Assembly: GCA_002401055.1 (NCBI GenBank)
Contig: NVRZ01000102.1
Span: forward strand, 1 to 9,359
DNA: 9,359 bases
Source: Bacteroidota bacterium
GTDB lineage: Bacteria; Bacteroidota; Bacteroidia; NORP154
Direction: 5' to 3'
The notes below the pieces were generated by a model that had not been told where the DNA came from, did no database searches, and worked only from the letters and a program-made list of their open reading frames with translations. Within the stretch, counting starts at the first letter, position 1. Each line of letters begins with the position of its first letter. Position numbers and translations under genes: made by a program. Shown here piece after piece: positions 1 through 6,530 of the stretch.

Positions 1-1636
1 CTCATTTTCAACAGAGTTTACCAATAATGGGAAATTTGACCCCAAGATACTGTACGATCCTATCTCCGACCGTTTCATATTGGTGTTTCTAAATGGTTAC
101 TCAAGTATTGAGAGTCAGATAATCGTATGCTTTTCCTCAACCAATGATCCGGCTGACCCCTGGAATATTTACGCGTTTTCCGGCAATCCTTTAAACGACA
201 CCACCTGGACCGATTATCCGGCCATTGCGCTATCAGAAGGTGAGCTCTTCCTAACCATTAATCTATTGCGTGATGGAGAACCGTGGCAAACGGGATTTGC
301 ACAAACGATAATTTGGCAAGTCGACAAACAAAATGGGTACGACGGTGATTCCGTTTTGAATACTATGCTTTGGCAAGACATCAAATACGATGGTAAAAAC
401 ATTCGAAATCTCAATCCTATTCAAGGAGGATCAGGGCCTGTTGGAGATAACATCTATCTGTTATCTAATAAGAACTTTACCATTCTCAGCGACAGCATAT
501 TCCTTGTGGAGGTAACAGGTGATCAATATAACACAGGTACACAGCTAAATGTAACGCTTGGCCATAGTAACCTTCCTTACGGAGCTCCACCGAGCGGGCG
601 ACAGAGCATAGCTGATTCTCTGGCTACCAATGATGCCAGGATCTTGGGAGGCTTCATTGAAAATGGAGAAATTCAATATGTGTCCTGTTCAATAGACACT
701 ACCAGTGGATTCGCAGCCATTTATCATGGATTTATCAATGACCTTGATGATGTTCCCATATTTACAGCGAATATATTGAGAGATGATTCGCTGGATCTGG
801 GTTATCCGAATATCGCTTACACTGGAATTCACGATTGTAGTCGTCAGTCAATTATTACTTTGGACCACACTTCTCCAACTAGAGATCCTGGAATTTCTAC
901 AATACTTCATGGTTCTGACAACACTTACTCCAATCTCATTTCACTAAAGGAGGCCGAAGGGCCTATAGACAGAAACATCAATCCAGGTGATGAAAGATGG
1001 GGTGACTATTCCGGGATTCAAAGGAAATATAACGACACAGGGGTTGTGTGGATGGCGGGATTTTATGGAAGGTCAGATGAAGTAAATTATACTTGGGTTA
1101 CACAGGTTACATCAGAGTTAGAAACTGTGCTAAGTGCATTTATAGACACAAGTAGCAATGTAAGCGTCTTTGGAGCTAGCGATGGCAGTGCTAGCGTACA
1201 GGTCCTTGGAGGGATTCCACCTATAGGCATTTCATGGAATGACCCTGATGCACAAATGAATGATACAGCTTCCGACCTGCCACCTGGCGATTACATGGTC
1301 CGGGTAACAGATGCGGCAAATTGCGTGGTATATGATACTGTTACTATCACTGAGCCAACAGAGGTCCCAAGTTCGCCAATTCCTCAACGTCCAGTATTTC
1401 CCAATCCTTTCGTTGACGCGGCAACTGTTTATTTTGAATTAGAAGCTGATGCTCAAGTGAGCATTACCGTTTACGATAGCAAAGGCTCACTGATTAAGAT
1501 ATTATATGAAGGCTTGGCGAAACAGGGAGCCAATGTCTTTAGCTTCTCTACAGTTCCACTTCGGATAGGAGTTTATATCCTCAAAGTTATATCTGGCAAG
1601 AATGAACTAATTTCTGAAAAGATCATTAAGGCCTAG
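1..1636 (+). CDS. Secreted surface protein with propeller-like body, SprB repeat and T9SS type A sorting domain (5' partial)
   Basis: The reading frame is open from base 2 to the stop at 1634-1636 (544 codons), so the true start and signal peptide lie outside the window. The body resembles a sialidase-like beta-propeller: the segments DPKILYDPISDRFI near the left edge and RWGDYSGI near 1006-1030 are typical of secreted Bacteroidota propellers. No catalytic motif was recognised. Bases 1121-1357 encode one SprB repeat (PF13573-like), ending in GDYMVRVTDAANC and TITEP. Bases 1391-1633 encode a type A T9SS C-terminal sorting domain, with PNPF, the strand motifs VSITVYDSKGSLI and GVYILKV, and a final Lys-Ala. 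By family knowledge such proteins cross the inner membrane by Sec and the outer membrane by the type IX system, are trimmed at the CTD and are anchored or released. The BatA-type gene follows after 10 bases, suggesting co-transcription. The specific role is unknown; adhesion or polymer binding is a guess. Confidence 0.85.
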   Translation, partial: SFSTEFTNNGKFDPKILYDPISDRFILVFLNGYSSIESQIIVCFSSTNDPADPWNIYAFSGNPLNDTTWTDYPAIALSEGELFLTINLLRDGEPWQTGFAQTIIWQVDKQNGYDGDSVLNTMLWQDIKYDGKNIRNLNPIQGGSGPVGDNIYLLSNKNFTILSDSIFLVEVTGDQYNTGTQLNVTLGHSNLPYGAPPSGRQSIADSLATNDARILGGFIENGEIQYVSCSIDTTSGFAAIYHGFINDLDDVPIFTANILRDDSLDLGYPNIAYTGIHDCSRQSIITLDHTSPTRDPGISTILHGSDNTYSNLISLKEAEGPIDRNINPGDERWGDYSGIQRKYNDTGVVWMAGFYGRSDEVNYTWVTQVTSELETVLSAFIDTSSNVSVFGASDGSASVQVLGGIPPIGISWNDPDAQMNDTASDLPPGDYMVRVTDAANCVVYDTVTITEPTEVPSSPIPQRPVFPNPFVDAATVYFELEADAQVSITVYDSKGSLIKILYEGLAKQGANVFSFSTVPLRIGVYILKVISGKNELISEKIIKA

Positions 1637-1646
1637 TTACCAAGCG

Positions 1647-3707
1647 ATGAATTTCTTATATCCTTCCTTTCTATTTGCCCTTGCCGCAATCGCCATACCG
1701 ATCATCATTCACCTTTTCAATTTTCAACGGTATGAGCGCATTGTATTCACCAATGTCAAATTGCTGAAGGACATCAAGAAACAAACCAGATCACGAGCGA
1801 AACTAAAACACCTGCTAGTACTCCTTTCCAGGATACTTGCCATCACGTTCCTGGTTCTTGCTTTTGCCCAACCTTACATTCCGGTGAGTGACCAACGCGT
1901 TGCTAACAAGGACAATATCATCAGCATTTTCATTGACAACTCATTCAGTATGGATGCTGAGAATGAGAATGGCCATCTCTTCGCGCAAGCAAAAGAGAGC
2001 GCCATTGAAATATCACTGGCCTATAAGCCGACAGATCGTTTTCAGGTAATTACCAATGACTTCGAAGCCAGACATCAAAAAACAGTAAATCAAGAAGAGG
2101 TGGTTCAACTCATACAGGATATAGAGCTCTCGCCTGAAGTTAAGAAACTATCAGAAATAATTATCAGGCAGAAAGACATTTTTAGAGACTCGGAATCCGA
2201 AGGCAAAAAGAGTTTTATAATATCAGACTTTCAAAAGAGCAACTTGAATTTTGGTAAAATTGAAAGTGATACGAATATTAGCACCACATTGATGCCCGTG
2301 ACTCCCCAAGCTCAGAACAACATCTACATAGATAGCTGTTGGTTCGAATCGCCAATTCGCCAAATTGATCGGCCCGAGAACCTCATAGTCAGGATTAGAA
2401 ACAACGGCGATAATCCAAGAGAAAATGTGCCCATTAAGCTAACTATTAATGGGTCGCAAAAAGCGCTATCAAGTTGTTCACTGCAGCCAAACGCATATGA
2501 GGACATCGTTCTATCTTTTACGTTTACAGAAGCAGGAATTAAAAACTGTGAAGTGTCACTTACTGATTTCCCGGTAACATTTGATGATCGATTTTATTTT
2601 TCATTCAATCTTCAAAGTGAATTGGTAATTCTATGCCTAAGTGATACTGGTATTAGTCAATACGTCAACTCACTCTTCGAGAACGACGATTATTTCAATC
2701 TCCTCAATATGGGCATGAAGAATATTGATTACTCAAAGTTCGCCGAACAGGATTTAATTATATTAAATGGACTTCCTAGCATATCCTCAGGACTTGGAAA
2801 CGAGCTTGGAAAATTCATTAACAGAGGAGGAAATATTGTGATATTCCCAGGAGAAGATCCGGATATCCAGTCTTACAATCAGAACCTTTATGAACCCAAT
2901 GATATTCGATTTATAACCTCTTTTGATACCATTCAAACGGCTGCCTATCGATTGAATCTGGAAAGTAATTTCTATGCAGATGTATTTGATGATATACCAG
3001 AGAATATGGACTTACCCACAGTGTATAGTCACTTTACATTTTCAAACTTCTGCACCGCCGAAGAAGATGTTCTCATATTTCTGCGAAACAGCGAGCCATT
3101 GCTCACCAGGTATATTGTAGGAAAAGGGACTGTTTATCAATTTGCTATATCCTTAGACAAAAATCAGAGTAATTTCTCCGAACATGCGATTTTTGTTCCT
3201 GTTATGTACAAAATAGGGATAAACAGCCAGCACCGTAGTCAACTGTTCTACACAATTGGAGATGATACTCCCCTACTGCTGAGAGGGTCTAGTAACAAAG
3301 CTCAGGAGCTAGTTTATCACCTGAAAAGGAAGGGCTCAAATAATATCGTAGAATTTGATATAATACCAGAGGTAAGAACAATTAATCAACGTTCCGAATT
3401 ATTGATTCACAATCAGATTCATGAGGCTGGAAACTATAAGCTTTCGCTGAAAGATGAAAACAAAGAGTCCTACTCCTTTAATTACAATAGGAGAGAATCA
3501 AATCTTGACTGTGCCTCATCAGGCGAGCTAATAGCGTTCATTGAGGAATCAAACCTGGCTAATCTTAATGTACTGGATGCCGGACCTGGTAATCTCGCCA
3601 TCAAAATTGAAGAAATGAATGAGGGCAAGAAACTCTGGAAACTTTGTATTATCTTCGCGCTGGCTTTTTTCGCAATAGAAGTCGTTTTATTGAGAATACT
3701 CAGGTAA
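1647..3707 (+). CDS. BatA / von Willebrand A domain membrane protein
   Basis: This 686-residue protein opens with the BatA (aerotolerance regulator N-terminal, PF07584-like) region. Helix 1 spans about residues 4-25, a basic stretch holds FTNVKLLK, and helix 2 spans about 55-76, ending in AQPYIP. A von Willebrand A-like domain follows from about residue 90. The MIDAS motif DxSxS is intact (D97, S99, S101) and a conserved SDFQ has D194. Residues about 224-320 look like an immunoglobulin/CARDB-type beta domain. Residues about 325-405 look like a class I glutamine amidotransferase-like fold ending GGNIVIFPGE, without a recognisable catalytic triad. A single helix (about 665-683) closes the protein. 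The large middle part is therefore probably periplasmic, anchored in the inner membrane. ATG at 1647 begins directly before the hydrophobic BatA helix. It is not a classic bat operon: no MoxR ATPase or BatB/C/D lies beside it. The stand-alone family is common in Bacteroidota and its function is unknown. Confidence 0.88.
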   Translation: MNFLYPSFLFALAAIAIPIIIHLFNFQRYERIVFTNVKLLKDIKKQTRSRAKLKHLLVLLSRILAITFLVLAFAQPYIPVSDQRVANKDNIISIFIDNSFSMDAENENGHLFAQAKESAIEISLAYKPTDRFQVITNDFEARHQKTVNQEEVVQLIQDIELSPEVKKLSEIIIRQKDIFRDSESEGKKSFIISDFQKSNLNFGKIESDTNISTTLMPVTPQAQNNIYIDSCWFESPIRQIDRPENLIVRIRNNGDNPRENVPIKLTINGSQKALSSCSLQPNAYEDIVLSFTFTEAGIKNCEVSLTDFPVTFDDRFYFSFNLQSELVILCLSDTGISQYVNSLFENDDYFNLLNMGMKNIDYSKFAEQDLIILNGLPSISSGLGNELGKFINRGGNIVIFPGEDPDIQSYNQNLYEPNDIRFITSFDTIQTAAYRLNLESNFYADVFDDIPENMDLPTVYSHFTFSNFCTAEEDVLIFLRNSEPLLTRYIVGKGTVYQFAISLDKNQSNFSEHAIFVPVMYKIGINSQHRSQLFYTIGDDTPLLLRGSSNKAQELVYHLKRKGSNNIVEFDIIPEVRTINQRSELLIHNQIHEAGNYKLSLKDENKESYSFNYNRRESNLDCASSGELIAFIEESNLANLNVLDAGPGNLAIKIEEMNEGKKLWKLCIIFALAFFAIEVVLLRILR

Positions 3708-3720
3708 AACATAAATTTTG
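3690..3720 (+). promoter_or_regulatory. Candidate Bacteroidota-type (-33/-7) promoter for the dihydroorotase-family gene
   Basis: TTG at 3690-3692 is followed after 19 bases by TAAATTTTG at 3712-3720. This is close to the Bacteroidota primary sigma factor pattern (TTTG, about 19 bases, TAnnTTTG) but has one extra base in the -7 box. Initiation would fall around 3725-3728, leaving a very short leader before ATG at 3733. The -33 box lies inside the last codons of the upstream gene. The pattern is AT-rich and can occur by chance, so the gene may simply be read through from upstream. Confidence 0.33.
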
Positions 3721-3732
3721 TAGATAGAATAT

Positions 3733-4992
3733 ATGAATCTACTGATCAAGCAAGCCAGAATTATAGACCCTAATTCTCCTCACAACGGTAAAAAGCTTGA
3801 TATTCTTATTGAAAACGGCAAGATTACCTCTATCCGTCAATCCATCTCCAGCAAGGCAAAGACCATTACAGACGCCAACCTACACATATCTCCAGGTTGG
3901 TTTGATATGCATGTAAACTTCAGGGACCCTGGTTTTGAGCATAAGGAAGACTTAAATTCAGGAATGAAGGCAGCCAGCTTCGGAGGATTTACTGGAGTAG
4001 CTTGTATGCCGGGAACAAATCCACCGCTACATACAAAATCAGAAATTGAATACATTCTCCATAAGTCGAAAGGATCTATTGTAGATGTGCATCCCGTAGG
4101 CGCACTTTCACATGATTTAAAGGGCGTAGATATGACAGAGATGTATGATATGCATTTGTCGGGCGCGGTGGCTTTCTCAGATGAGAAAAATCCCGTAAAA
4201 AGTGCCGGACTTATGCTTCGATCATTACTTTATGTAAATGGGTTTAACGGGCTTATAATCAGTCATTCAGAAGAAAAAGAGATTACTTTAGATGGCATGA
4301 TGAATGAAGGTGATGCACAATCATCCCTCGGCCTGAATCCGATGCCTTCTATTGCTGAAGAATTGATGGTTGCAAGGGACATCAGCCTTGTGGATTATGC
4401 CAAATCAAGAATTCATATATCATCTGTAAGCAGCGCCAAAACAGTAGAGCTGATACGCGCCGCAAAGCGAAAGGGAATCAACATTACGGCGGAAGTTGCT
4501 GCCCACTACCTGGGCATTGATGATTCTGCATTAGAAGGCTTTGAAAGTAACTATAAGGTAAATCCTCCTTTTAGAACAAAGAAAGATATACAGGCACTTA
4601 AAAAAGGCCTGGCAGATGGATCTATAGATGCAATATGTTCTGATCATAGTCCAGAAGACAACGAAATGAAGAATCGCGAGTTTGATCACGCTGCCTTCGG
4701 AATAATTGGCTTGGAAACGGCTTACGCTACTGCAAACACCTACAGTGGACTGAACAAGAAGGAACTGGTTGAAAAAATGGCAATACGGCCCAGGGAAATT
4801 CTCAACATACCTGTACCTGTTATTGATCGTGGCCAGACAGCCAACATTACGCTTTTTAACCCCACTCAAAAGTGGACTTATTCTAAATCAGATATTAAGT
4901 CCAAATCAGTGAATACTCCCTTCGTAGGAACGGCCTTTACAGGGAAAGCACTTGGAGCATTTAATAACAACCAGTACCAGGTAGCTAGCTAA
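3733..4992 (+). CDS. pyrC: Dihydroorotase-family amidohydrolase with incomplete metal site (PyrC-like)
   Basis: This 419-residue protein matches the length and order of class I dihydroorotases. An N-terminal beta-sandwich piece is followed by SPGWFDMHVNFRDPG (53-67), GGFTGVACMPGTNPP (84-98), AFSDEKNPV (147-155), a TIM-barrel end with CSDHSPE (302-308) and FGIIGLETA (322-330), and a C-terminal NTPFVGTAFTGKALG (394-408). Active enzymes hydrolyse or close the dihydroorotate ring in pyrimidine synthesis using two metals. Here the HxH motif reads H60-V-N62, and the third-strand ligand expected in HVCHVST is S231 (HISSVSS). H60, R64, D150, H178 and D304 are kept. Two of six metal ligands are thus missing, so it may be inactive or a partner subunit, like the non-catalytic PyrC' paired with aspartate carbamoyltransferase in some bacteria. 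Bacteroidota often carry a second, canonical dihydroorotase. The gene symbol marks homology, not proven activity. No pyrB or other pyr gene is adjacent. Confidence 0.87.
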   Translation: MNLLIKQARIIDPNSPHNGKKLDILIENGKITSIRQSISSKAKTITDANLHISPGWFDMHVNFRDPGFEHKEDLNSGMKAASFGGFTGVACMPGTNPPLHTKSEIEYILHKSKGSIVDVHPVGALSHDLKGVDMTEMYDMHLSGAVAFSDEKNPVKSAGLMLRSLLYVNGFNGLIISHSEEKEITLDGMMNEGDAQSSLGLNPMPSIAEELMVARDISLVDYAKSRIHISSVSSAKTVELIRAAKRKGINITAEVAAHYLGIDDSALEGFESNYKVNPPFRTKKDIQALKKGLADGSIDAICSDHSPEDNEMKNREFDHAAFGIIGLETAYATANTYSGLNKKELVEKMAIRPREILNIPVPVIDRGQTANITLFNPTQKWTYSKSDIKSKSVNTPFVGTAFTGKALGAFNNNQYQVAS

Positions 4993-4997
4993 ACACC

Positions 4998-6530
4998 TTA
5001 GTTGGCCAATCTCTTTTTCAGCTTTGTCTCAAAGAAGGAATGCAGCGGAAAAATCAATGCGGCCAAAACAGCGTTAAATCCCAACTTTATCGCTGGAGCA
5101 CCTGCGCTATAGGCTTCGATATAAGGATCTAACAAAACCAACGTAAATTCAAAGAAAAGCAGGAAAGTGAAGAAGATCATGCCTTCAGACAGGCGTAGGT
5201 AAATCGGTCTGACTGCTCGAAGCGGTCTGGCCACTACCGCGAAAAGACCAATTCCTAGTAGTGCAAGAAAAATCAAGATTCCAGAATATTGAAGATTGTC
5301 TCGCCTATGCTGAGCTTCCCTGAGCATGACTCTCTCCTCTTCTGCTAGCCGTTTGCGTTCACTCTCCGCTGTTTCAAATTCATGCTTGGCTTCTAGCTTG
5401 CCAATTTCTTTGCTCTTTTGCTCGTTAAATAATGTATCATTCCACTGTTCGGCCAGCTTAAGATTTTCAAGTGCATCCTTGAATCTATGTTGCTTCTCAT
5501 ATAGTTCTGCAAAAGCCTCATAAATCCATGCAATGTCATTGATTCCAGCCAATTGTGAAACCTGCAATGCACTATCTAAGTACGCTTCGGCCTCATCATA
5601 AGATTCGATAACGGTCAATAACGTTCCAATATTACCAAGCGTAGAGGCGTATAGATTTTTGACTCCTAATTGTCTTTTTATTTTTAATGCATTTAGATAA
5701 TACTCCATTGCCTCTGGATATTTACCCAATTCAAAGTAGACTATGCCAATATTTCCCAAGTGCCTGGCAACACCCCTCCTGTTTTCAAGTTCATTATCAA
5801 GCTCCATTGCCCTCATATAGTAATCCAAGGATTTCTGGAAGTCGCCTTGCACAAAGTATATGATGCCGATGTTACCCAGATGCCTTGAGACGGCACTTTC
5901 GTTACCCAACTCCTCAGCCATTTCTAAGGCTTTTAAGTAATATTTCATAGCTTCAGGATAGTCACCTTCGTAATAATAGATAATTCCGATATTGCCAAGC
6001 ATCGTGGCAATAGCTTTTTTATTGTCGATTTTCTCCATCACTTCCAATGTCCTGAAATAATATTTCAATGCTTGAGGGTAATTACCAAGATTAGAATACA
6101 CAACACCAATATTTCCCGTAGTTGAGGCCATCGCCTTTAAGGCAAAAATACTATTCGGCTTCTCTTCGATAAATTGTCCCCAGATGTCAACTGCCTTATC
6201 ATAATAGCTCAGAGAAAGGGAATAGTTGCTTTTTCGCCAGTATAATTCTCCTAATACATGATAACATGTGCCAATACCTTTTTCCCAATTATTTTTTTGC
6301 GATAGCTCCAGGGCAAGAGAGCTTAGAAGAATCGAGGTATCCGGGTTTTGCAATTTCAATTTTATTGCAAGACTCTTCAGAGTATTTATTCGTACAGTAT
6401 CATGCAATTCAGATTGGAGAAGCTCTATAAGGGAATCAGTTTTTTGAGATTCAGCTATACAAAATCGACTCGCAACTGTATTCATAATTAAAATCCCTAA
6501 AAAGTAAATCATTAATCGCATCACTTTCAC
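4998..6530 (-). CDS. TPR-repeat membrane protein with periplasmic coiled coil and conserved C-terminal membrane module (paralogue A)
   Basis: This 510-residue protein starts with a signal peptide (about residues 1-26). TPR units span about 45-360; five have LGNIG-type helices at 138, 178, 218, 258 and 298, exactly 40 residues apart. A charged coiled coil (about 370-412) holds LFNEQKSKEIGKLEAK, well known upstream of kinase domains in Bacteroidota TPR sensors. Here no kinase, cyclase or DNA-binding domain follows. Instead there are three hydrophobic segments (about 413-434, 451-468, 480-499). Basic residues in the 435-447 linker and in the last ten residues put those parts in the cytoplasm by the positive-inside rule, so the TPRs are predicted periplasmic. 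The start is GTG at 6530, overlapping the upstream stop as GTGA; ATG at 6521 is an alternative that keeps the signal peptide. Its likely role is envelope scaffolding or sensing through protein contacts. Partner and ligand are unknown. Confidence 0.85.
   Translation of the reverse strand: MKVMRLMIYFLGILIMNTVASRFCIAESQKTDSLIELLQSELHDTVRINTLKSLAIKLKLQNPDTSILLSSLALELSQKNNWEKGIGTCYHVLGELYWRKSNYSLSLSYYDKAVDIWGQFIEEKPNSIFALKAMASTTGNIGVVYSNLGNYPQALKYYFRTLEVMEKIDNKKAIATMLGNIGIIYYYEGDYPEAMKYYLKALEMAEELGNESAVSRHLGNIGIIYFVQGDFQKSLDYYMRAMELDNELENRRGVARHLGNIGIVYFELGKYPEAMEYYLNALKIKRQLGVKNLYASTLGNIGTLLTVIESYDEAEAYLDSALQVSQLAGINDIAWIYEAFAELYEKQHRFKDALENLKLAEQWNDTLFNEQKSKEIGKLEAKHEFETAESERKRLAEEERVMLREAQHRRDNLQYSGILIFLALLGIGLFAVVARPLRAVRPIYLRLSEGMIFFTFLLFFEFTLVLLDPYIEAYSAGAPAIKLGFNAVLAALIFPLHSFFETKLKKRLAN
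5007..5192 (-). other. Conserved C-terminal membrane module, copy A
   Basis: These bases encode residues 447-508 of paralogue A. The module has two hydrophobic segments separated by an acidic hairpin. It begins EGMIFFTFLLFFEF, continues LDPYIEAYSAGAPAIKL and ends LIFPLHSFFETKLKKRL. About 49 of 62 residues are identical to copy B without gaps. I know similar ends in other Cytophagales TPR proteins from memory but can attach no named domain. Confidence 0.7.
5625..6125 (-). repeat. In-frame tandem TPR repeat, 120-base period
   Basis: Residues about 136-302 of paralogue A are built from 40-residue units with the pattern LGNIGIIY, then about five residues, GDYPEAMKYYLKALE, then a short linker. 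On the plus strand the marker is the recurring ccaatatt/ccgat(a/g)tt-(t/g)ccaa-like segment near 5624, 5744, 5864, 5984 and 6104. Units are diverged at DNA level but exact in length. The 40-residue spacing, longer than the canonical 34, matches the TPR_12 / kinesin light chain / LGN style of repeat. Confidence 0.75.

Noticed and set aside
3482..3712. 76-codon minus-strand frame over the end of the BatA-type gene
   Set aside because: Shadow of the real gene, with no family resemblance or separate promoter.
4531..4869. 112-codon open frame on the minus strand inside the dihydroorotase-family gene
   Set aside because: It lies wholly antisense to a strongly conserved gene; its translation shows no recognisable domain.
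5326..5523. Ser/Leu-rich 65-codon plus-strand frame
   Set aside because: Antisense of the charged coiled coil of paralogue A; the Ser/Leu bias is what the complement of Glu/Lys/Arg-rich codons gives.
6450..6470. Cys24 of paralogue A as a lipoprotein lipobox
   Set aside because: The residues before it (SRF) do not fit the Leu-Ala/Ser-Gly/Ala-Cys pattern; an ordinary signal peptidase I site after CIA is more likely.
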